Source of the DNA: Chloroflexota bacterium
GTDB taxonomy: Bacteria; Chloroflexota; Anaerolineae; Anaerolineales; VGOW01
DNA length: 12,057 nucleotides
Assembly: GCA_016215145.1 (NCBI GenBank)
Contig: JACRLA010000011.1
Span: forward strand, 1-12,057
Reading direction: 5' to 3'
Shown here: positions 5,258 to 11,964 of the stretch, in pieces
Numbering within the stretch: the stretch's first letter is position 1
How the letters are laid out: each line of letters starts with the position of its first letter
The notes under the pieces: generated by a model
Databases searched by the model: none
Told to the model about the DNA's origin: nothing
Seen by the model: only the letters and a program-made list of their open reading frames with translations
Position numbers and translations under genes: made by a program

Positions 5258-6232
5258 TTATTTGACGATTGGCAAGTTCGCATTCTTCCACGCGCCAAAA
5301 CCGCCAACCAGATTCTTGACGTTGGTGTAGCCAAGCAACTGCAAAGTCGTCATCGCGATCACGCCGCGCTGACCGGACGGGCAGTATGTCACGATGGGCG
5401 CGGCTTTGTCCGTCGGAAGTTTGTCGAGATTCTTGACCAACGTGCGCGTCGGCACATTCACCGAGCCCTCGATGAAACCGTTCTGCGTGATTTCACTCGG
5501 TTCGCGCACATCGAGCAAAAAGACTTTGGCTGCCACCATCTGATCTTTCAGCGCGGCGGGCTGAGCGCCCCCGAAACCATCTGGCAGAGTCGTCACATAC
5601 TTGTCCAGCGCGGTAAACAGGTCTTTGTCGAACTCGGGTGCCTTGCCGGCTTTCGCTTCAGCGGGCGTGCCAGTGGCGACCGGCAAATTCGCCGCTTTCC
5701 ACGCGCCGAAACCGCCGACGAGATTCTTGACGTTGGTGTAACCCAACATTTGCAGAACCGACATCGCGATCCCGCCACGCTGTCCGCTCGCGCAGAGGGT
5801 GACGATGGGTTGATCCTTCGCGGGCAGTTTGTCGAGATTCTTGGTCAGTGTGCGAAGCGGAATATTGACCGAGCCCTCGATGAAGCCATTCGTTGCGATC
5901 TCGCTGGCTTCGCGCACATCGAGGATGAATGGTTTTGCCGCCAATTGATCTTTTAACGCGGCGGGTTGTACACCGCCAAAACCGTCGGGCAAAGCGGTGA
6001 CGTACTTATCCAGCACGGTTTTGATATCGAACACGGCGGGCGCGGTGGTTGGCGCGACAGTTGGCGCTGCCGTCGGCTTGGGCGCGTCCGTCGCTCTGGG
6101 TGCGACAGTCGGCAGTGCTTTGGTTGGCTCTGCTGTCGGCTGCGCGCACGAGACCGCGCTGATTGCCAACACGAACAACATGGCAACCAATATAGTTTTT
6201 CGAGCATTCAACAAAGTTTTTTGAGTATTCAT
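5258..6232 (-). CDS. Secreted lipoprotein with two tandem rhodanese domains
   Basis: A 324-residue protein. Residues 1-28 form a lipoprotein signal peptide: basic ARKT, a hydrophobic core, then AVSC with C29 as the lipidated residue. Residues 30-67 are a Thr/Pro/Ala-rich linker that would hold the domains off the membrane. Domain 1 (about 71-187) and domain 2 (about 206-323) are near copies, each with DKYVT-LPDGFGG-QPAALKDQ, a DVRE motif, NGFIEGSVN and the active-site loop. Both active-site loops are intact: CASGQRG (C147) and CPSGQRG (C284), the six-residue form of sulfurtransferases. It likely moves sulfane sulfur or binds it at the cell surface; the acceptor is unknown. The start at 6232 is chosen over an upstream Met at 6343 because GGAGGA (6241-6246) sits eight bases before it and the signal peptide begins there. 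Confidence 0.9.
   Translation of the reverse strand: MNTQKTLLNARKTILVAMLFVLAISAVSCAQPTAEPTKALPTVAPRATDAPKPTAAPTVAPTTAPAVFDIKTVLDKYVTALPDGFGGVQPAALKDQLAAKPFILDVREASEIATNGFIEGSVNIPLRTLTKNLDKLPAKDQPIVTLCASGQRGGIAMSVLQMLGYTNVKNLVGGFGAWKAANLPVATGTPAEAKAGKAPEFDKDLFTALDKYVTTLPDGFGGAQPAALKDQMVAAKVFLLDVREPSEITQNGFIEGSVNVPTRTLVKNLDKLPTDKAAPIVTYCPSGQRGVIAMTTLQLLGYTNVKNLVGGFGAWKNANLPIVK
5311..6001 (-). repeat. Internal gene duplication, period about 411 bp
   Basis: The two rhodanese domains are also similar in DNA. GATTCTTGACGTTGGTGTA recurs at 5311 and 5722 (411 bp, 137 codons), and the stretch around GTCACATACTTGTCC at 5592 has its partner at 5997 (405 bp). The catalytic cysteines are 137 residues apart. 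Nucleotide similarity this strong across a domain implies a recent intragenic duplication or ongoing gene conversion. Confidence 0.8.
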
Positions 6233-6319
6233 GTCTTCTTTCCTCCGGGAAATTTTTATTGATCGAATGTAGTGTAACCAAGTTAGTGTGGCGGCGCATC
6301 GGTAAAAAGACGTGTTAGC

Positions 6320-6350
6320 AGTACGTATCTCGGAATGAAGCAAGTACGTA
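6320..6350. promoter_or_regulatory. Paired AGTACGTA sites upstream of the rhodanese gene
   Basis: AGTACGTA occurs at 6320-6327 and again at 6343-6350, 23 bp apart (about two DNA turns). Each contains the palindrome TACGTA. They lie 88-118 bp upstream of the rhodanese start and downstream of the regulator's terminator, a fitting place for an operator. No regulator can be assigned. Confidence 0.35.
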
Positions 6351-6360
6351 GCGGAGGGGA

Positions 6361-6393
6361 AATAAAAACCCGATGGCTGTCACAACCATCGGG
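6361..6393 (-). terminator. Rho-independent terminator of the large regulator gene
   Basis: CCCGATGG (6369-6376) pairs perfectly with CCATCGGG (6386-6393) over a 9-base loop. On the minus strand the stem is followed by TTTTTATTT (6361-6368). It lies about 30 bp after the regulator stop, which separates it from the rhodanese gene downstream. Confidence 0.85.
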
Positions 6394-6423
6394 CAATTGA
6401 GTTGAAGAATGATCGATGCGAGT

Positions 6424-9400
6424 TTAGATGAGTTTGTGGTCGAGGGCGTAGCGTGTTGCCGCACTGCGTGAATTGACGCCCAGTTTACTGTAAATCGAAC
6501 TCAGGTGTGTGTTGACGGTGCGACGGCTAATCACAAGTTTTTCCGCGATCTTGGCATCGCTTAGTCCCGCCTGTGCCAGCCGCAGCACTTCGATCTCACG
6601 CGGCGTCAACGCGTTCGGGTCATGCGGTTGCGCGGACGCGCTGGGTTGAACTTCAACTTGTTCCGCAAGCGCGTATTCAATCGCTTGCTCCATCGTCATC
6701 GTGCGTCCTGCGTTCCACACAGCGGAATAATTTTCCTCGTTCAATTTTTTATGGAGCGTTGCAATCCTGAGATCATGCTCGGGCTGATCTACGGGATCAA
6801 TCACGGAACCCATTGACCCGCGCAATGCCGAAGCTGCACCGAAAATTTGCACCGCTCTTGCAAGCGCATTGTTTTCCATGGCCACTTCAGCCAATCGCTC
6901 TAGGCACCACGCGATTCCGCCTTTGTCGCCAATCTCTTTTCGCACTCCAATGCTTTCGCGCAATCGTATGAGTGCAGTGTCCCAATCGCGCTGATGCATC
7001 GCAATCCATGCCCACATGCCGAGCGATCCGCCGATGCCCCATTTATGCCCAATCTCGCGCCTCAGCGCCAAACATTCTTCGATCAGTCGAGATGCCACTT
7101 CGAGTTTTCCTTGGCGAGCCGCGACCTCTGCTAATCCTGAGAGCGTAAAGGTCGTTTTACGTTTGTCTTCAAGCCTTCGATTAATCGCCAATGCTTCTTC
7201 GAACTGTGAGTTTGCGAGGGCGTTTTGCCCTAGACGCAGCGCCACCCAGCCCAGATTCTGTAGTGCGGTGGCGATGCCATGCTCGTTTTCCAGCTCTCTA
7301 TTCAGTGCGAGCGTTTCTTTGTACAAACCTGCTGGAGTGTCATAATCGCCTTCTTCCTCTCCAATGTACCCCAATACACTTAGCGTATCCGCGATTCCCT
7401 GTTTGTCGCTTAGTTCGCGATATATCGCCAGCGCTTCATTCGCCAAGGGCCGCGCGACAAGATAATCGCTTTGGCGATAGGCAAGCTCCGCCCCACCGCA
7501 GAACGCCTTGCCCCGCGCCACTGTTCGTCCCAAGTGTTGAGAATGCGCCAATGCAGACGAAATTCGTTCGCGTCCTTCGCGAAGATATCCGCGCAAGTCC
7601 CAAAAGCGCGAAAGCGTGGCAGCCAACTGCAATCCCCACTCCGCGCCGCGTTCCGATTCCTGACTCCAATCCAGCGCCGCACGTAAATTGTCATGTTCGG
7701 TTTCCAAATGGTTGAGCCATGTCAGGTGGGTTGCGCCGCGCAGTTTCAGCTCAGTTTCCTCAACAAGTTTCAAAAAATACTCTAGATGCCTATCCCGCAC
7801 TCGCTCGCTTTCGCCAGACTCCAACAATTTCTCGTTAGCATACTGTCGAATCGTTTCCAGCATTCGGTATCGCGTCACGCCGTCATGCTCCTCCGCGAGG
7901 ACGAGAGATGTGTCTATGAGGTGAGACAGGAGGTCGAGTATGTCGTCTCCCTTCATTCTCCCTTTACTAGCCGGAACCGAGTCCGCCCACACACACTCAG
8001 CCGCGTCAAATGTCCAGCCGCCCGCAAAGACCGATAATCGCGATAACAACACACGCTCGGGTTCGGAGAGTAAATCAAAACTCCAATCAATCGCAGCGCG
8101 CAGGGTCTGCTGACGCGGCAATGCGGTACGGCTCCCGCTCGTGAGCAGGTGAAAGCGATCATTCAAGCGTTCAGCAATTTGTTCTGCCGATAATGTTTTC
8201 AACCGCGCCGCCGCCAGTTCGATGGCCAGCGGGACGCCGTCGAGCCGCGCGCAAATCTGCGTGACCGCGCGCGCGTTGCCATCCAATTTCCAATTCGGTG
8301 CGATGGCTGCCGCACACTGTACGAAAAGTTTGATGGCATCGTATTGCGTCAGTTGGTTGAGCGGCGGCAAATGCTCGGCGTTAGGCACGGCGAGCGACGG
8401 GACGTGCCAGACCGTTTCGCCCGTGACATTCAATGCTTCGCGGCTGGTTGCGAGGATTTGCAGTTTTGGCAATGCGTTCAATAGTGTTTCTGCCAGCCGC
8501 GCGCTCGCGTCGATCAAATGCTCACAGTTGTCGAGGACAAGCAACAATTCTTTTTCGCGGAGAAAGTTGGCAAGAAGTTTTAGCAAGGGCGTGTCAGGGG
8601 TTTCTTGCAAATCAAAAACGTTGGCGACAGATTGCGGCACGAGTGATGGCTCACTCAGCGTGGACAAGTCAACCCACCACACGCCGTGCTTGTAAAGACG
8701 ATTCGGCAAGTCGTCTCCCCGCGCGCAACGAGAGGCAATCTCAATCGCCAGTCGCGTTTTGCCGCAGCCGCCCGCGCCGCTCAAAGTCAACAGCCGCGTC
8801 GTCGCCAATAATTCTTTCAATGTCCTTATTTCCTTCTCCCTCCCGATGAAACTCGTCAGCGGATTAGGCAAATTCGTCATCGCCGCTTCGCGTGACGGCA
8901 CGCCCGTAAGTTCTTGCATAATCTGATCGCGCAGCGCAGTTGTCTCGGACGATGGCAGGGTGTTCAAATCTTCGCGTAGAATTTTCGTGTACTCATCGTA
9001 CTGCTTCAACGCCGCAATGCGATCTCCTTGCACGGCGAAGCAAAACATCAAGTGTTGATGCGCTTTCTCGTTTGCGCGATCCGCTGCTAAAACTCTCTGC
9101 GCGGTCTCAATCGCGCGCGCATAATCGCTCGACGAGCGATTATGTTGCGCGAGTTGCAGCAGTGCGTCAAGGTAAATCGCGCGTAGCCGTTCGCGCTCGC
9201 GCACGATCCATTCGTCGTAGAAATTGGGGAGGAGATCGTGGTAATTAGAGATGAGTGATTGGAGATTACTTGAATCTCTAATTTCCAATCCCTCAATCTC
9301 TTTCACATCAATCCAAAAGTTCATATCGGGATTCAATTGCACACTCTCGCGATCGGCGATTAATGCGTCGTCAAGTGCCTTGCTGATTGCGGCGAGCGCG

Positions 9401-9597
9401 GTGCGGAGTGAATGACGTGCTTGCTCGTCGGTGGAATCGCCCCAGAGGAGCGCGGCGAGTTGTTCGCACGAATGTTGTCCAGGGAAGAGCGCGAGATACG
9501 CGAGGAGCGATTCGACTTTGCGAGTCGGAAGATGAATCGTCTTCGAATCGCGTTCAATGCGGAAGGAGTCAAGTAGGTATAGGCGTATTAAATTCAT
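6424..9597 (-). CDS. AfsR/BTAD - ATPase - TPR - LuxR transcriptional regulator
   Basis: A 1057-residue regulator. Residues 1-95 form an OmpR/AfsR-type winged helix (LLDSFRIERD, LPTRKVESLLAYLAL, LAALLWGDSTDEQARHSLR). Residues 120-230 are a bacterial transcriptional activator domain (DLLPNFYDEWIVRERERLR, ALKQYDEYTKIL). Residues about 245-560 are an NB-ARC/STAND-like ATPase with Walker A GAGGCGKT (274-281), Walker B LLVLDNCEHL (352-361), a sensor-like TSREAL and GVPLAIELAAARL (455-467). Residues about 640-950 are TPR-like repeats with QNLGWVALRLGQNALA patterns. Residues 997-1057 are a LuxR helix-turn-helix (LTPREIEVLRLAQAGLSDAKIAEKL...). Both ends can therefore bind DNA, with ATP-driven oligomerisation triggered by an unknown ligand through the TPRs. 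Residues about 100-119 are encoded by a repeat-like insertion. The start at 9597 has AGAAGG (9602-9607) just upstream and a near-perfect promoter. Confidence 0.93.
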   Translation of the reverse strand: MNLIRLYLLDSFRIERDSKTIHLPTRKVESLLAYLALFPGQHSCEQLAALLWGDSTDEQARHSLRTALAAISKALDDALIADRESVQLNPDMNFWIDVKEIEGLEIRDSSNLQSLISNYHDLLPNFYDEWIVRERERLRAIYLDALLQLAQHNRSSSDYARAIETAQRVLAADRANEKAHQHLMFCFAVQGDRIAALKQYDEYTKILREDLNTLPSSETTALRDQIMQELTGVPSREAAMTNLPNPLTSFIGREKEIRTLKELLATTRLLTLSGAGGCGKTRLAIEIASRCARGDDLPNRLYKHGVWWVDLSTLSEPSLVPQSVANVFDLQETPDTPLLKLLANFLREKELLLVLDNCEHLIDASARLAETLLNALPKLQILATSREALNVTGETVWHVPSLAVPNAEHLPPLNQLTQYDAIKLFVQCAAAIAPNWKLDGNARAVTQICARLDGVPLAIELAAARLKTLSAEQIAERLNDRFHLLTSGSRTALPRQQTLRAAIDWSFDLLSEPERVLLSRLSVFAGGWTFDAAECVWADSVPASKGRMKGDDILDLLSHLIDTSLVLAEEHDGVTRYRMLETIRQYANEKLLESGESERVRDRHLEYFLKLVEETELKLRGATHLTWLNHLETEHDNLRAALDWSQESERGAEWGLQLAATLSRFWDLRGYLREGRERISSALAHSQHLGRTVARGKAFCGGAELAYRQSDYLVARPLANEALAIYRELSDKQGIADTLSVLGYIGEEEGDYDTPAGLYKETLALNRELENEHGIATALQNLGWVALRLGQNALANSQFEEALAINRRLEDKRKTTFTLSGLAEVAARQGKLEVASRLIEECLALRREIGHKWGIGGSLGMWAWIAMHQRDWDTALIRLRESIGVRKEIGDKGGIAWCLERLAEVAMENNALARAVQIFGAASALRGSMGSVIDPVDQPEHDLRIATLHKKLNEENYSAVWNAGRTMTMEQAIEYALAEQVEVQPSASAQPHDPNALTPREIEVLRLAQAGLSDAKIAEKLVISRRTVNTHLSSIYSKLGVNSRSAATRYALDHKLI
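9243..9300. repeat. GAGATT-rich inverted repeat inside the regulator gene
   Basis: AATTAGAGAT (9243-9252) pairs perfectly with ATCTCTAATT (9274-9283). Inside and overlapping it, GATTGGAGATT (9257-9267) pairs with AATTTCCAATC (9280-9290) with one mismatch, and GAGATTGAGGGATTGG on the minus strand (9285-9300) continues the same motif. It encodes residues about 100-119, ending SSNLQSLISN, the linker between the winged helix and the BTAD domain. Confidence 0.6.
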
Positions 9598-9616
9598 TGT
9601 GCCTTCTCCATGTATG

Positions 9617-9644
9617 ATTGTAATGGCGCATTTGATCTTGTCAA
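9617..9644 (-). promoter_or_regulatory. Near-consensus sigma70 promoter of the regulator gene
   Basis: On the minus strand TTGACA (9639-9644), a 16-bp spacer and TACAAT (9617-9622): 6/6 and 5/6 matches to the housekeeping consensus. Transcription would begin about 13 bases before the ATG at 9597, leaving just enough leader for the Shine-Dalgarno. Confidence 0.75.
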
Positions 9645-10041
9645 CAATTTATAAAGCGAAGCCATTCAAAGCGGCGTGCGGCAACGATTGCTTGCTGAAA
9701 GTCCTTTCTACCGGTTGAAATGCGATTGCTAGCGAGGTCTTTTGTTTTAAATACAATGGGTTGCCAATTTGCTTGAGGCGGCAGCCTTGCCAGACAGGAG
9801 AAGTGCCTCTAGTTTGCGACGGGCAGGGGGCAATCTGCTCGTCGCCGAAACGGTAATTTGCCTGTTAATTGACCATGGGGCGATTGCTGCCGTCAGTTTT
9901 TGGTGAACGTATTGGAACAGGTGCTTGGCAAAGAGACTTGAATCTTCATTTCCTTTTTGATTAGCGCAAATTTAAAAATGATGTAGAATGAGTCATACCA
10001 ACAGTCCGCGCCAATAATGACTGCGACTACATTCTATTTTT
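9645..10041. other. Gene-free stretch with a strong hairpin
   Basis: About 400 bases with no convincing coding frame on either strand. The clearest structure is an 11-bp stem with one G-T pair: GCGACGGGCAG (9816-9826) with CTGCTCGTCGC (9835-9845) around the loop GGGGCAAT. A smaller GAAAG-TC-CTTTC palindrome lies near 9698-9709. A weak -10-like TAGAAT (9984-9989) precedes the H1-like gene, but no matching -35 is well placed. The stretch could carry an unrecognised structured RNA or a dead repeat; no family is recognised. Confidence 0.45.
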
Positions 10042-10051
10042 GGAGGATACT

Positions 10052-10294
10052 ATGACACCCACACCTACGACTCCCGCTCCTTCGACCCCCGCGCCCGCGC
10101 CGACTCCTGCCCCTATGTCGACTCCTGCGCCCATGCCGACTCCTGCGCCTGCCCCTGCTAAGCCTGCCCCCAAACCGGCGGCAAAGAAGGTGGTGAAAAA
10201 GAAGACGGTTAAGAAGGTAGCCAAGAAAAAGACTGCCAAGAAATCCACCAAGAAGACCACTAAGAAGAAATCTGCAAAGAAAAAGAAAAAGTGA
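10052..10294 (+). CDS. Histone H1-like Pro/Thr/Ala + Lys-rich small protein
   Basis: An 80-residue, wholly low-complexity protein. Residues 1-35 are Pro/Thr/Ala with a repeated hexapeptide of (P/S)TPAPM type. Residues 36-80 are Ala/Lys-rich with many Lys pairs and triplets (AAKKVVKKKTVKKVAKKK), ending in five Lys. The basic tail resembles histone H1 C-terminal tails and bacterial H1-like/AlgP-type proteins that bind DNA without sequence preference. GGAGG (10042-10046) five bases before ATG 10052 fixes the start; an upstream in-frame ATG at 10040 precedes the ribosome-binding site and is less likely. There is no cysteine or aromatic residue. A role in nucleoid compaction is family-based inference. 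Confidence 0.8.
   Translation: MTPTPTTPAPSTPAPAPTPAPMSTPAPMPTPAPAPAKPAPKPAAKKVVKKKTVKKVAKKKTAKKSTKKTTKKKSAKKKKK
10101..10154 (+). repeat. 18-bp tandem repeat in the H1-like gene
   Basis: CGACTCCTGC begins at 10101, 10119 and 10137, an exact 18-bp period over three units, encoding the PTPAPM/STPAPM/PTPAPA series. Its length is a multiple of three, so copy-number change would keep the frame. Confidence 0.75.
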
Positions 10295-10364
10295 CGTTTC
10301 CTAGCAGTCGCTAAAACCCTGACTCTGGCGCGGTTTATTGGCGGCTTGTTGAGGCACTAAAAAT

Positions 10365-10395
10365 AAAGACCCTTCAAATGAGTGAAGGGTCTTTT
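10365..10395. terminator. Bidirectional rho-independent terminator
   Basis: AAAGACCCTTCA (10365-10376) pairs perfectly with TGAAGGGTCTTT (10383-10394) over a 6-base loop. T-rich tracts follow on both strands (TTTTGTTT on plus, TTTATTTTTA on minus). It serves the H1-like gene and the leftward DUF1003 operon, which ends three bases away. Confidence 0.9.
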
Positions 10396-10397
10396 GT

Positions 10398-11282
10398 TTA
10401 TTGCGGCTTCGGCAAATTTGTGTAAGACGGCGTTGGCGGTTTTCCGCCCATCGTTTTTTCCATCCGTTCCAAACGAGTCAACACATCTGCTTGGAAGCGA
10501 TCTACTTTTTCGTGCAGGTGGGCGATCTCCAATTCGGCTTTTAGATTCACGTCGTATTCAATGTCGGAGCGCACACGATCTTTAGCCGCTTGCCGATTTT
10601 GACTCAGCAGCACAAAGACCGATAGCACAATGGCTTCCAACGAGACGACCATCGTCAGCAAGCCAAAGGGGAACGGATCGAACTTTGGGGTGACGGGAAG
10701 CAGGTCAACGTTGATGCTGATCCAGATGGCGAACCATAAAATGTGGAGACCTAAAAAGGGAATACTGCCACTGAACTCGGCGATCCAATCGGCAGATTTT
10801 TGGAGCAGTGTGCGCTTGTCCTCTACTTCTTCGTTGACGTTGCGTGTGACGCGCCCGCGCAGCAGATCGTCGGCTTGGCGGATGCGTTGACCCATGACGG
10901 CTAAAATATCGAGCGCGGCGGCGGGTTTGCTTTGCAAGAAGGTGAGCAGATCATTGCGATCTACAATCAAGAGATCGCAGTCGGTGAGAGCGACGGCGTT
11001 AGCCGTTCGCGCGCCGCCATCTAACAGAGACAGTTCGCCAAAGAAGTCGCCAACGTTGGGCTTTGCCAAAACGATTTTTTGTCCGCCATGATCTTGCACT
11101 GAAATTTCTATATCCCCTTTGCTGATGACGTAGAGGCAATCTCCGGGATCGCCGTGACGAAAAACCGTCTCGCCCTGTGCGACGGCAGTGTGGTCAATCA
11201 TTTTAGCGAGCGCGCCGCGCTCTTCATGGTCGAGCAATTGGAACAAGGGGACTTCGGCGAGTAAGGCATCATCGGCGGGCAT
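10398..11282 (-). CDS. Cyclic-nucleotide-binding domain fused to DUF1003 membrane protein
   Basis: A 294-residue protein. Residues 10-125 are a CRP-type cyclic-nucleotide-binding domain (FRHGDPGDCLYVISKGDIEI), with the phosphate-binding cassette FGELSLLDGGARTA at 81-94 retaining the Glu and Arg that contact cNMP. Residues 160-250 are DUF1003: ADWIAEFSGSIPFLGLH, a membrane helix at about 175-193, a short loop FDPFPF, a second helix at about 205-226, then LSQNRQAAKDRVRSDIEYDVNLKAE. Residues 243-277 look like a coiled coil. There is no helix-turn-helix, so this is a membrane sensor or transporter-associated protein rather than a transcription factor. Its function is not established for the family. 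GGGAG about ten bases upstream of ATG 11282 is the likely ribosome-binding site. It follows the NimA-like gene by 34 bp, so they are probably one operon. Confidence 0.9.
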   Translation of the reverse strand: MPADDALLAEVPLFQLLDHEERGALAKMIDHTAVAQGETVFRHGDPGDCLYVISKGDIEISVQDHGGQKIVLAKPNVGDFFGELSLLDGGARTANAVALTDCDLLIVDRNDLLTFLQSKPAAALDILAVMGQRIRQADDLLRGRVTRNVNEEVEDKRTLLQKSADWIAEFSGSIPFLGLHILWFAIWISINVDLLPVTPKFDPFPFGLLTMVVSLEAIVLSVFVLLSQNRQAAKDRVRSDIEYDVNLKAELEIAHLHEKVDRFQADVLTRLERMEKTMGGKPPTPSYTNLPKPQ

Positions 11283-11316
11283 AGTAGTTTTCTCCCAAAA
11301 AATTGAAGGTCTTCTG

Positions 11317-11964
11317 TTATCGCGTGTAGTTCAAAATGTAATCCGGCACCGCGATACCGGGTGCAAGAGTCGGGTCGTTGAGGGGCGAGAGATATTGCGG
11401 GGCAATCGGCAACATCCCGGACCACACAGGCAGATCGTAATCTTCCTTATCATCTTTCGGATCACCAGATCGAATCTTCGCCGTTGCACTTTCGATCTCG
11501 ATCTTGACGACGCTCGTCGCCGCTAATTCTTTTTGATTCGGCAGGCGCGCGTCGTGCCATCTGCCTTGGGCGATGTGTTCGGTTAACATTTCCAGAGCGC
11601 GCATCTTCTCATCTTCTTTTTTGATCAATTTTCCGTGACCGAAGATCACCGCCGAACGATAGTTGATCGAGTGATGAAAAACGGATCGCGCGAACACGAT
11701 GCCGTCAACGTGCGTGATGGCGATGCACACGGGGCTACCGTCACCGATGTGCTGCATCATGCGGCTTGCTTTGGCTCCGTGCAAGATCAAGGTGTCGCCG
11801 TCGCGCGCGTGCAAGGCGGGAATGACGAAGGGCTGATCGTTTTCAGTGAAGCCAACGTGACAGATGAGAGCTTCGTCAATGATCGGGTAGATCGTTTCTT
11901 TGTCGTAAAGCGCGCGATCAGGGATGCGCTTTACTTTATTGAGTTCGGTTTCGGGGAAAGTCAT
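11317..11964 (-). CDS. NimA-like / pyridoxamine 5'-phosphate oxidase-family FMN-binding protein
   Basis: A 215-residue protein of the split-barrel flavin-binding family. Visible pieces are the N-terminal RIPDRALYDKETIYPIIDEA, LICHVGFTENDQPFVIPALHARDGDTL, the LHGAKASRMM loop typical of FMN phosphate binding, SPVCIAITHVDGIVFA, and HSINYRSAVIFGHGKLI. The last matches the YRSVVIFG-type strand of the nitroimidazole-resistance (Nim) group. Such proteins reduce or bind small substrates using FMN; resistance cannot be assumed. The ATG at 11964 directly follows the stop of the upstream DUF1330 gene (TAAATG), which indicates translational coupling. The start matches the family's usual N-terminus and no earlier in-frame start exists after that stop. 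Confidence 0.88.
   Translation of the reverse strand: MTFPETELNKVKRIPDRALYDKETIYPIIDEALICHVGFTENDQPFVIPALHARDGDTLILHGAKASRMMQHIGDGSPVCIAITHVDGIVFARSVFHHSINYRSAVIFGHGKLIKKEDEKMRALEMLTEHIAQGRWHDARLPNQKELAATSVVKIEIESATAKIRSGDPKDDKEDYDLPVWSGMLPIAPQYLSPLNDPTLAPGIAVPDYILNYTR

Noticed and set aside
6233..6343. Longer start for the rhodanese lipoprotein at 6343
   Set aside because: The added residues contain the Shine-Dalgarno region and would place the signal peptide about 40 residues inside the protein.
7191..7715. Rightward 174-codon open frame inside the large regulator
   Set aside because: Antisense to the TPR-like region of a well-supported gene; composition typical of a shadow frame.
8222..8695. 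Rightward 157-codon open frame across the ATPase region
   Set aside because: Antisense to the Walker A/B region of the regulator; no ribosome-binding site and no domain.
9649..9864. Leftward 72-codon open frame between the regulator and the H1-like gene
   Set aside because: It has no ATG, no ribosome-binding site and no recognised family, and it starts right after a stop. Kept only as part of the gene-free stretch.
10027..10260. Leftward Gly/Ala/Val-rich open frame opposite the H1-like gene
   Set aside because: A mirror of the Pro/Thr/Ala repeat on the other strand. The plus strand has a strong Shine-Dalgarno and the basic tail.
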